64,000 nt of DNA from Faecalibacter sp. LW9. GTDB lineage: Bacteria > Bacteroidota > Bacteroidia > Flavobacteriales > Weeksellaceae. Each line of letters opens with the position of its first letter. Position 1 is the first letter of the stretch. This document shows, one piece after another, positions 43,052 to 51,900 of the stretch. The position numbers and the translations under genes are program-made. Below the pieces are notes generated by a model. It was not told where the DNA came from. It saw only the letters and a program-made list of their open reading frames with translations, and made no database searches. The stretch is from assembly GCF_034661295.1 (NCBI RefSeq), contig NZ_CP141062.1, positions 2,852,001 to 2,916,000 of the forward strand, given 5' to 3'.

Positions 43052-43540
43052 ATGAACTCATCAGATTCAGAAAGAAAAAAGAGAACACAACGCGATTACA
43101 CCTTAGGCTTTAAATTAGCCGTTGTATCCCAAATAGAAAAAGGCGACTTTACTTACAAACAAGCTCAAAAATGCTATGGAATACAAGGAAGAAGTACAGT
43201 TTTGGTTTGGCTCAGAAAATATGGTAACTTAGATTGGAGCAAACCAGTTATTCATACTATGTCAAAATCAGAAGAAACTCCAGCGCAAAAAATTAAACGG
43301 TTAGAACAAGAATTGGCTGATGAAAAGCTAAGAGTCAAAATACTTAATACAATGATTGATATAGCCGATGAACAGCTTGGTACTCAAATCAGAAAAAGTA
43401 CAATACCCAACAATCCTCAAACTCCAAAAACAAGAAATAACTGTTTCTTGCTCATGTCGATTGCTTGGGTTAAGTCGCCAAAGTTTCTATGCTGCACTAA
43501 AACGTCATTCTATTCGAGAATCAGAGCTTTTACAGGTTAA
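43052..43540 (+). CDS. IS3-family orfA (HTH protein), C-terminus probably out of frame
   Basis: This 162-residue frame starts MNSSDSERKKRTQRDYTLGF and holds a helix-turn-helix (FTYKQAQKCYGIQGRSTVLVWLRKYG) followed by a leucine-zipper-like coiled coil (KIKRLEQELADEKLRVKIL). This is typical of IS3-family OrfA, which binds the terminal repeats and pairs subunits. From about residue 117 (after GTQIRK) the sequence looks like a chance frame (FLLMSIAWVKSPKFLCC). With one more A in the run at 43393-43397, OrfA would read RKKYNTQQ and stop at 43440, giving a normal ~126-residue product. Confidence 0.82.
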   Translation: MNSSDSERKKRTQRDYTLGFKLAVVSQIEKGDFTYKQAQKCYGIQGRSTVLVWLRKYGNLDWSKPVIHTMSKSEETPAQKIKRLEQELADEKLRVKILNTMIDIADEQLGTQIRKSTIPNNPQTPKTRNNCFLLMSIAWVKSPKFLCCTKTSFYSRIRAFTG

Positions 43541-44276
43541 AAAATTAGTTCTAGAAGTTCGAATAAAATTACCAAGAATAGGAACTCGAAAGCTTTATTA
43601 TATTCTGAATGAACAGCTAAAAGAGCTAAACATAAAGATGGGTCGAGATGCTTTGTTTGATTATCTGAGAAGAGAAAATTTACTTATAACACCTAAAAAA
43701 CAATACACAAGAACCACATTCTCTAAACATTGGTTAAGGAAACATCCTAATTTATACAAAGAAATAGAGATTAATAAACCAGAACAGGTCTTTGTAAGTG
43801 ATATAACGTATGTAAAAACCAAGCAAGCCGTTTGTTATCTTTCTTTAGTGACAGATGCTTATAGTCGAAAAATAATGGGTTATTCTGTAAGTGAAAATAT
43901 GAATGCGGAAAATGTATCTATAGCGCTAAAAATGGCTATTAAAAATAGAATAAATAATGAGAAATTAATCCATCATTCGGATAGAGGCTTACAGTATTGC
44001 TCGGAATATTATCAGACAATTTTAAAACAAAATCAGATCATACCATCGATGACAGACGGCTATGATTGTTATCAAAATGCTTTAGCGGAAAGAATTAATG
44101 GGATATTGAAACAAGAGTTTTTAATCGAAAAAACAAAAGATATTACTGAATTAACCAAAATGGTAGAACAAAGTGTGTATCTTTATAATAACACACGACC
44201 TCATTTGAGTCTCAATATGCAGACCCCTGAAATGAGACACAAAAAATCCGAAGAAATAAAATCTCTTCAGATATAA
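43368..44276 (+). CDS. IS3-family orfB (DDE transposase)
   Basis: This frame of 302 residues carries the catalytic half of the transposase. It has the HTH-like start EITVSCSCRLLGLSRQSFYAAL, an integrase-core opening QVFVSDITYVKTKQAV (first Asp), HHSDRGLQYCSEYY (second Asp) and QNALAERINGILKQEFL (Glu), with the expected DD(35)E-type spacing. ATG 43368 is only the first in-frame start; in an active element the product is an OrfAB fusion made by -1 frameshifting at an A-rich site. Here orfB is +1 relative to orfA, which fits loss of one A at the slippery run. Confidence 0.88.
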   Translation: MNSLVLKSEKVQYPTILKLQKQEITVSCSCRLLGLSRQSFYAALKRHSIRESELLQVKKLVLEVRIKLPRIGTRKLYYILNEQLKELNIKMGRDALFDYLRRENLLITPKKQYTRTTFSKHWLRKHPNLYKEIEINKPEQVFVSDITYVKTKQAVCYLSLVTDAYSRKIMGYSVSENMNAENVSIALKMAIKNRINNEKLIHHSDRGLQYCSEYYQTILKQNQIIPSMTDGYDCYQNALAERINGILKQEFLIEKTKDITELTKMVEQSVYLYNNTRPHLSLNMQTPEMRHKKSEEIKSLQI

Positions 44277-44419
44277 ATATTGTTTAATAACTGTCAATCT
44301 ATTTTAGGACTAGTCATTGAAATCATGTTTACCGATCAAGAAAAAAATCAATTATATTTAAACCATTCGTAATATATTCTACGTTTTTTATTTTTTCATT
44401 TGCATGGATTAATAATCTT

Positions 44420-44749
44420 TTGTGTATAATATTTATAGATCATATTCCTACAGTATTTTTTAATTTATTTTTTCCAATCGGTAGTTCTATTGCGTTTGTA
44501 TTTCTATTCTTCTATCAATATCGTTTTAAAAATCTAAGATTTTCAAATGAAGACAATGTATATCGACTAATTTTATTTATCGTTGGTACACTTCTACTTT
44601 TCTTAGATCATGTCCTATTTTTATATTTAAATGATCAACCTTTCCATAAAGCATTATGGTTTTATGCTATCTTTCAAATCATTTTTTATTTGCTATTCTA
44701 TTTTAGAATAAAAAAGATAAAAGTTAAAGATAAACGGTATTTGTATTAA
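44420..44749 (+). CDS. Hypothetical membrane protein, possibly a remnant
   Basis: The frame begins at TTG 44420 and is already hydrophobic (IIFIDHIPTVFFNLFFP, then IAFVFLFFYQYRF, LILFIVGTLLLFLDHVLFLYL and YAIFQIIFYLLFYF). It thus has about four membrane segments and a basic end (KIKVKDKRYLY). There is no ATG at a sensible place. The sequence just upstream encodes more membrane-like residues in another frame from ATG 44325, where the IS3 element ends, and would join if the T run at 44398-44401 lost one base. A frameshifted gene or a decayed 5' end is likely. Its stop overlaps the convergent GreA-like gene by 4 bp. Confidence 0.5.
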   Translation: MCIIFIDHIPTVFFNLFFPIGSSIAFVFLFFYQYRFKNLRFSNEDNVYRLILFIVGTLLLFLDHVLFLYLNDQPFHKALWFYAIFQIIFYLLFYFRIKKIKVKDKRYLY

Positions 44750-45183
44750 TTTACTCCATTAATTATAATGGATTTTCCATTCATCTCTATCACATCCCCT
44801 ATTTTCTTACCTATTAACAATTGACCTAAAGGAGTCTGCTTAGATAAAACAAATATTTTCTGATTTTCAAATTTTATTTCACCTAAACTACAAGCAATCA
44901 CAAAATTACCCATCGAAGTTTCGATATAAGAACCGTCAACGATTATATGACTTTCCTTCACTCCTATCTTTAAAAAAGACTCTTGCTGCATTAATACTTC
45001 ATTCAATTGATTTTGAATGCGTGTAATTTCTTGTTGCAACATCTCTCGAGAAGTTTCATACTTATCGCCCATACTACTTTTCGTCTCCGTATTAGATGCA
45101 CGCAAGTCATCAATTAAATGTTCTAAATAATTTATTTTATCTGCAATAACTTGTTCAATTGCATTTTTAAGTTCTTGTTTCAT
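44746..45183 (-). CDS. GreA/GreB-like transcription elongation factor homologue
   Basis: This 145-residue protein has an N-terminal coiled coil (EQVIADKINYLEHLIDDLRA, then SREMLQQEITRIQNQLNE) and a C-terminal FKBP-like domain with the Gre signature FVLSKQTPLGQLLIGKKIGDVIEMNG. This is the two-part plan of Gre factors, which enter the RNA polymerase secondary channel and stimulate cleavage of backtracked RNA. The tip of the coiled coil reads SSMGDKYETSREM, which offers acidic residues, but the standard catalytic pair is not clearly placed. Flavobacteria carry several such paralogues, so a housekeeping GreA role is not assured. It is divergent from the histidine kinase gene. Confidence 0.85.
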   Translation of the reverse strand: MKQELKNAIEQVIADKINYLEHLIDDLRASNTETKSSMGDKYETSREMLQQEITRIQNQLNEVLMQQESFLKIGVKESHIIVDGSYIETSMGNFVIACSLGEIKFENQKIFVLSKQTPLGQLLIGKKIGDVIEMNGKSIIINGVN

Positions 45184-45320
45184 ACGAATATTCAGGCTTC
45201 ATAAGCAGTACTTTTATATGCTCGCTTAATAAAAGTGTAGCTTCAATATACAAATCTACTTTATAACTTTACTTTAACCAATGAAAAAAACTTAAATTTA
45301 CAAGTGTCAACACTAGTATA

Positions 45321-48194
45321 TTGAAACTAAAAAAATACATATTATTCTTTTTATTTTTTTCACAAATTTTGTTTTGTTGGGCTAAAAACCCCTTCTATTA
45401 TCGCATCAATACTGCTGACGGATTAGATCACAATACCATTTACGATTTCACCCAAGATCGTTATGGATTTTATTGGATTGCTACCGAAACAGGAATGTAT
45501 AAATACGATGGTGTATTACTACGTAAAGTCAATTTACATTTCAAAACAGGAGCTCACAATATTCAGATAGATCGTTTTAATCGGGTTTGGTTTCAGGATT
45601 TTGATGGACATATATATTACTACGAAGACAAAAAACTTACACAACTTTCAAATTATAAATTAAAAGGGTATTATAAATATCAAATTACAAATGATGTTCT
45701 TTATTTGCCACTACAAAATCATTTTGCAGCAATTGATTTGAAAACTTTAAAAGGCAGAAATTTACCTCATCATATTACGCGAGAACTCAAAGAAACGTTT
45801 GTTTTGAATAATGAATTAGGGTATATTATTGAAAACAAAATTGTTATTGGAAAAAAAACATATCATGTACCACCAAATTATAGTGCTGCAATAGACAGTC
45901 CCTTACTTACAGTAATTGACGATAAAGTATACATTTTTGATAAATACAACAAAGAAACATTTTTTGTGTTTACAAAAGGACAATTCATCGAACATCACGA
46001 ATTTTTTGATATTGATTTTAAACAAAATTTGGATCACTTTGGATCTACGCTATGGATCAGTTCTACTTCAGGAATTATCAGTTATAACCTATTAACCAAG
46101 CAAAAAAAGAAATATTTTTCGAATAAAAATATTTCGACCATTTATAAAGATCAAAAACACAATTATTGGATTACAACCTTAACAGAGGGAATTTTATATG
46201 TTGAAAATCTAAATTCGGAGATTACATTTACCAACTTACAACCCAACCATTTGGCAAAACTAAATGGAGAACTCATCATTTCTAATTCGAAAGATGGGCT
46301 TTATCGTTATCGAAACGGACAGCTAACCACTCTTCTAGAATCTCCTGCAAATCATGCCTATATTTTCTTAAAAACAGATCCTTCTAACCATTCGATCATT
46401 GGAACTTCTTCAAAATTCAGATGGTATCAAGAAGATAAATTATTCGAAGCACTATTTTCTATTAAAGACATTGTACCGATTAGTAAAAACAATTACGCTT
46501 TTGCAGCCAGTCGTTATATCGGGTTAGTGACCAATGATCCAACTATTCATGAACAAAATATTATTAAGTTTCCACAACATATAACCCGAGAGGAAAATGG
46601 CTTGTACTATACGATTTTTTCGCAAGAATTAAATGGTGTTTCTGTGACTTATAATGCGGTAAAAGACATTATCTATTACGCGAGTAAAAATGGATTATAT
46701 CAAATGAAAAATCGATCATTGTCTAAAATCATTTATAAAAATGGACAGAATATTTATCTCAAGAAAATCGATTTCCATCACAATTATATGATTGGATTAA
46801 CGGATTTTGGACAATTGATTCGCATCTATTCGGATCATACCATTGAAAAATTTAAACTTCCTGAAATCATTCAAGAAAACGGAATAACGAACATTAAAAA
46901 ATCGGAAAATAATTTATATATCCACACCTTAAAAGCTGTTCATCTTTATGATTTAGAAAATCATAAATTCATGAAACTTTTGAATATTAATTCTCATTTT
47001 AATGCCAATGATGTAGAACAAATTGGAGATACGCTATATTTTGCGACAAGTATTGGATTGCTCAAAAAAAAGAAAGAGGAATTAAAGTATAATCACGTTC
47101 CACAACTTAAACTAAATGATGTTTTCGTTAATGGTAAATTGGTAAATATTCATGAAAACAACGTGTTTTCATATCATCAGAACAATTTTGAAATCCGCTA
47201 TTATATATTTAGTTCAACTCCTAATGATTATTATAAAATTTCGTACAAAATTAATCATGAAGATTGGAATTACATTGATTCGAAATCCCGAGAACTTAAT
47301 TTACAATCTTTAGCACCAGGCGATTATACGGTGCGAATTCGTATTGAAGGTAATTTTAATGATCGAATAGAACAACAAATTCATTTCAGCATCCAAAAAC
47401 CATTTTGGTCAAATGTGTATTATCAATCGTTATGTATTGCATTGATCATTGCATTGGCTTACTTTTTATCCCGTAAAAAAGTCAATAGAATTCAGCGTAA
47501 GAATCAGAAGATTATCCAACAATTTGAATTGCAGAACGAATTAAACATTCAGAAATTAATTTCCATCAAATCTCAAATGAATCCGCATTTCTTTCACAAT
47601 GCGTTAAATACCATCCAATCCTACATTTTAACCAATGATAAACGGTTGGCACTATTTTATTTATCGAAATTTTCAAAGTTAACCCGTCAAATCTTAAACC
47701 TTAGTGAAAAAGATTTTATCAGTTTAAAGGAGGAAATTGAGACTAATGAAATCTATCTTGAAATTGAAAAAGCGCGATTTAATGATGATTTCGAATACAC
47801 GATTAATAATATGGGGGTTGATCTATACTATTGGAAATTTCCTTCGCTCCTCCTTCAACCCATCATCGAAAATGCAATTAAACATGGATTGCTTCATCTG
47901 AAAAAGCAGAAACGAATGATTATTACAATCAAACAAACTGAGGAAGAATTACAAGTTTGCATCGTAGACAACGGTATTGGACGTGTAGCCAGTGAAAAAA
48001 TAAACCAACATCGAAAAAATCATACCCCTTTTGCAACAAAAGCATTAGAAAATAGGGTGAATATTTTGAATCAAACGTATAATTTAAATCTAAAAATAGA
48101 ATACATCGATCTCTATCATGACAATCAATCTCCAATGGGGACAAAAGTTATTATTTCTTTAACCAAACAACCTTATGAAAGCAATAATCATTGA
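45321..48194 (+). CDS. LytS-like sensor histidine kinase with periplasmic propeller
   Basis: This 957-residue sensor has a signal peptide or first membrane segment (YILFFLFFSQILFCWA), a periplasmic two-component-type beta propeller (repeats such as YDFTQDRYGFYWIATETGMYK, in parts), a Y_Y_Y-like domain before the membrane (SLAPGDYTVRIRIEGNF), one transmembrane helix (YQSLCIALIIALAYFLS) and a His_kinase/HATPase module. The phospho-acceptor is H756 in MNPHFFHNALNTI, and the ATP site shows PIIENAIKHGL and VDNGIG. The start is TTG 45321; no other in-frame start is near. A 7/8 -7 element (45293-45300) precedes it. Its 3' end overlaps the response regulator by 20 bp. Confidence 0.93.
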   Translation: MKLKKYILFFLFFSQILFCWAKNPFYYRINTADGLDHNTIYDFTQDRYGFYWIATETGMYKYDGVLLRKVNLHFKTGAHNIQIDRFNRVWFQDFDGHIYYYEDKKLTQLSNYKLKGYYKYQITNDVLYLPLQNHFAAIDLKTLKGRNLPHHITRELKETFVLNNELGYIIENKIVIGKKTYHVPPNYSAAIDSPLLTVIDDKVYIFDKYNKETFFVFTKGQFIEHHEFFDIDFKQNLDHFGSTLWISSTSGIISYNLLTKQKKKYFSNKNISTIYKDQKHNYWITTLTEGILYVENLNSEITFTNLQPNHLAKLNGELIISNSKDGLYRYRNGQLTTLLESPANHAYIFLKTDPSNHSIIGTSSKFRWYQEDKLFEALFSIKDIVPISKNNYAFAASRYIGLVTNDPTIHEQNIIKFPQHITREENGLYYTIFSQELNGVSVTYNAVKDIIYYASKNGLYQMKNRSLSKIIYKNGQNIYLKKIDFHHNYMIGLTDFGQLIRIYSDHTIEKFKLPEIIQENGITNIKKSENNLYIHTLKAVHLYDLENHKFMKLLNINSHFNANDVEQIGDTLYFATSIGLLKKKKEELKYNHVPQLKLNDVFVNGKLVNIHENNVFSYHQNNFEIRYYIFSSTPNDYYKISYKINHEDWNYIDSKSRELNLQSLAPGDYTVRIRIEGNFNDRIEQQIHFSIQKPFWSNVYYQSLCIALIIALAYFLSRKKVNRIQRKNQKIIQQFELQNELNIQKLISIKSQMNPHFFHNALNTIQSYILTNDKRLALFYLSKFSKLTRQILNLSEKDFISLKEEIETNEIYLEIEKARFNDDFEYTINNMGVDLYYWKFPSLLLQPIIENAIKHGLLHLKKQKRMIITIKQTEEELQVCIVDNGIGRVASEKINQHRKNHTPFATKALENRVNILNQTYNLNLKIEYIDLYHDNQSPMGTKVIISLTKQPYESNNH

Positions 48195-48903
48195 TGATGA
48201 ACAAAGAGCAAGAATTTCTTTAGAAGTTATTCTTAACGAATTTTATCCGAATGTTTCTGTTTTGGCTTCTTGCGAAAATTTACCCGAAGGAGTAAAAGCC
48301 ATTCGAAAATTACAGCCAGATGTTGTATTTCTTGACATTGAAATGCCTGAATATAATGGATTGGAAATTCATAATTTTATGGATGAAAGCGAAATGACCT
48401 TTGATCTGGTGTTTACCACAGCATATCAAGAACACGCATTAAAAGCGTTTAAGCTCAATGCCAAAGATTATTTATTAAAACCAATTAATCCAGAAGAATT
48501 AATAGAAACTTTGGATCGAATTAAAAAACTTCGCGACATTCAGCTAAATGTGATTGGAAATTCGTCATTGGATAAAATTGCTGTACCTAGTGGGAATAAT
48601 TTATTGTTCGTAGAAACTAAGGACATTATATACATCAAAGGAGAAGGCGCGTATTCTGAAATATTTCTCAAAAATCAAAAAAGTATATTAGTCAGTAAAA
48701 ATTTAAAAGTTTTTGACGAAATTCTAAGTCAAAATGAAAATTTTATTCGGGTTCAAAAATCATATATCGTAAATTATGATTGCATTACTTCAATCAATAA
48801 AACCAATGGTGGAACTTTATCTCTAATTAATGATATTCAGATTCCTATTGCAACGGACAAAATCAATCTCGTATTGGATCGCATTAAAATTTTACGCAAA
48901 TAA
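48175..48903 (+). CDS. LytTR-family response regulator
   Basis: This 242-residue regulator has a receiver domain with the acidic pair in IIIDDEQRAR, phospho-acceptor D54 in VVFLDIEMPEYNG, and the switch Thr and Lys in FTTAYQEHALKAF and AKDYLLKPI. The C-terminal ~100 residues are a LytTR DNA-binding domain (KIAVPSGNNLLFVETKDIIYIKGEGAYS, then FIRVQKSYIVNYDCI). LytTR proteins bind direct repeats upstream of target promoters. It overlaps the sensor kinase gene by 20 bp, so the two are translated together. Target genes are not evident in the window. Confidence 0.96.
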   Translation: MKAIIIDDEQRARISLEVILNEFYPNVSVLASCENLPEGVKAIRKLQPDVVFLDIEMPEYNGLEIHNFMDESEMTFDLVFTTAYQEHALKAFKLNAKDYLLKPINPEELIETLDRIKKLRDIQLNVIGNSSLDKIAVPSGNNLLFVETKDIIYIKGEGAYSEIFLKNQKSILVSKNLKVFDEILSQNENFIRVQKSYIVNYDCITSINKTNGGTLSLINDIQIPIATDKINLVLDRIKILRK

Positions 48904-48930
48904 AAAACGCCTCAACTTTCGTTGAGGCGT
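48902..48930. terminator. Hairpin between the LytTR gene and the convergent A2M-like gene
   Basis: ACGCCTCAAC (48907-48916) pairs perfectly with GTTGAGGCGT (48921-48930) around TTTC. On the minus strand it is followed by six T residues, so it clearly ends the A2M-like gene, and it may act on both. Confidence 0.9.
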
Positions 48931-48947
48931 GTATTTTATCTCTTGAT

Positions 48948-51900
48948 TTAATTCTTAATATCTACTCGGATTCCTTCACTATGGGCACTCAATTCAGGTG
49001 CATACATATTTTGCATCGATGTAATTCCGTTGGAGAAATTTCCAGCATTATTCGCCTTTAAATCGTATTCAAATACATATGTTCCTTTACGCATATAATC
49101 CGCAAAGAAATTGGTTGATGCATCTCGCGTACTTTCATAATATCCAAATTCTCCTTTCCATTTGTAACCTGATAATACATTAACAGGCTCAAAACCACTC
49201 GCTCGCATATCTTTAATATGAACAAACTCCATATTTCGATCAATCGAAATTTCTAAACGAACCGTTACAATATCTCCAACTTTTATTGGCGTTTCATTTG
49301 AAATTTCTTTTAATATTGGACCGTTCGCTGAATTCGCTTTTACGTACAATTTCTTATTAAATTTTATTCCTGTTTCAGCAGATTGAATTTTATCTAAATT
49401 CTCAAAATATTGCCAATACATTGCACCATAAGCAATACCCGGAGAGGATTTAGAAACTTCAACTTTTCCGAATTCAGGTTTAATCTCTGAAGCATTCCAC
49501 GCTGTTTTGACATAACCCGAACCTGCTTGTGAATTTTTCTCAATATCAAAAGGAACATTTCCGATCGTCACGTTAACTCCTTTTTCGGCATCCAACCAAG
49601 ATTTCCCAGTATTCAGTAATGCATAAACCGCTTTGGTCGTTGCTTTTGTGGAATTCCATTGATTTGTTTGTTTGTTTTTTAGCAACCAAACTTTCATTTC
49701 CTCAACTGATTGCATATCCTTTAGAACCTCATCATACGCCTCAATCAATAAAGCTTGAGTTTCTACGGGTGCATCGTACCAGAACCATCCCGCTTGATTG
49801 TTTTTCCAATACATGCCCATTTCGTCCGAAAGTACAGCTGTTTCTCTTGTAGAAATCAACACTTGTTTCGCTGCTGACTCCATTCCGAAACGTTTTAAAA
49901 CTAAAGCGGTCATAGCTTTTTGTTGTAACGATAAATCTAATTTCTTTTCGTTTAGATTTTTTAACATCACATTTTTCATTTCCTCTAAATTCTTATCCAT
50001 CGGAAATTGATCCAAGAAGAATGAACGGGCATATAAATAATGAATTCCGTCTGAATAGGTAATGTTCTTAAATGATTTTAAATCTTTTTTGAATTCATTA
50101 TAGCGTTTGATGTTCTCTTGATCTATAAATTGAATTCCACGTCTAATTAATTCATTGGGTTGAATATTCATGGCATTGAAATTCACATTCATATTCTTCA
50201 AATTTCCAAAACCAGCTATTATATGCGTCGTAATGTATTCATTCGGACGACCGCCATCGAACCAAGCAAATCCACCATTTTCTTGTTGCTTTGCACTTAA
50301 TTTCTCAAATGCTGAATGCATTTCGTTTTGCATCTGATTCATTTGAAATAAAGTCGCAATTTGCTTCATTTGCGTGTCTTCGTTTTCTGCAGAACGTACC
50401 CAAGGCGTTTCTTCCAAAATGATATTTTTTAACTCAGCATTCAATAGTAGTTTCGATTTTACTTCCCCTTTTGCATTCCATTGATCAAATACAGCTTTAA
50501 TCTTTGGATTCGAGTTAATAATTTTTTCCGAAACCATATTTCCATATAAGCGAGAGAATACTTGTTCTGCACATTCGTACGGATATTCGCGTAAATACGG
50601 TAAAGCAAAAATCGCATTCCAAATTGGATTGGCTGTCATCTCGAACGTTAATTTAAAATGATCTAACGTTGTTGATTTATTCTGTTCTATGTTTTTAAAA
50701 TTGAATGTTTTCGTTTGATTTTCCTTGATGTAAATCGGCATCGTTTCTGTGACCAACATACGGTTCGTTAAAATGGGTAAAGCGGTTTCTTCACCATCCG
50801 AGAAATCTCCCGAAATGGCAACCACACGATAAACAACTGCTTGTACATTTTTAGGAACCTCTAGTGTCCAAGTCACTTGATCTGAACTTCCTTGAGCTGA
50901 AGTAAAATTTTGTGCGGGTTGATTCACCTTAAATTTCGCATCCATTGGTTCGTTTGTAAACGGATCAAATAACATTAATTTTGCTGTTCCACTTAATGTT
51001 TGCTCTGATAAATTATTAATCTTCGTTGAAATTGAAACGCGATCACCTTCTCTTAAAAATCGTGGTGCGTTCGGAACAACCATTAATTCTTTTTGGGTCT
51101 TGACACGATTTTCTAAATACCCAACTTTTAAATCTTTGGTATGCGCTAATGTCATCAATTTCCATTCGGTTAACGATTCTGGCGCTGTAAATTCAATGAT
51201 AACATTTCCATCCGCGTCTGTTTTAAGATTGGGAAAGAAAAATGCCGTTTCGTTTAAAACTTTACGCGCTTGGACTTGATTAATTTGTTCTTCAATTTCC
51301 TGAACTTTTGCTTCTGGTGAAACCATTGGGCTTTGTGCAGTAGCCTTTGGAGCTGGAAGTGCCTGTTTTTGCATTGCATTTGAAACTCTTCCTTCATTCA
51401 TTGTAATACCACCAACCGTTTTAACTTCACTTAACACCATTCCTTCATCATAATTTCTCCACATCGAATTATAATTAGTGAATTGAAAGTTAAATAGATT
51501 GAAATTTAAACCTGAAATAGCGTAAGATGAATAGATTTCATTCGTCCAGATAGCATTGATCACATTTGAAAACGAAGTATTTAAACCGGTATTCATCTGA
51601 TCAAAATAATTTCTCACATAATTGGAACGATATAGATTGGGATTAAACGCAATTGAATGGTTTACAAATTGATCCAATGACGCATCATACATGGCTGCAA
51701 GCACTTCTGAAGAAACTTTTTCCTTCTCATTTCCAGTGATTTTAATTTGCCATTTTTCCTTTTCACCAGGTATTAATTTATCTCTAAAGATTGAAGTGGT
51801 TACCTTTAAATCTTTCGAAGCCATTGGAATATTGACATCCACTTTGTCTGTTTTAAAATCATTGTTGTAAACCACGAAATAACTTAAAGCTGTTCCGCCC

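Larger units (their letters stand above)
43012..44316 (+). mobile_element. IS3-family insertion sequence
   Basis: This 1305-bp element is bounded by 26-bp imperfect terminal inverted repeats (43012-43037 and 44291-44316), 19 of 26 positions matching, with TG at the outer tip and shared cores GTCCT and TTGACA. The flanking bases TTG occur on both sides (43009-43011 and 44317-44319), a 3-bp target duplication that fits the family. It encodes orfA and orfB. The junction between them appears damaged, so transposition may be impaired. It landed just after the aceA terminator. Confidence 0.92.
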
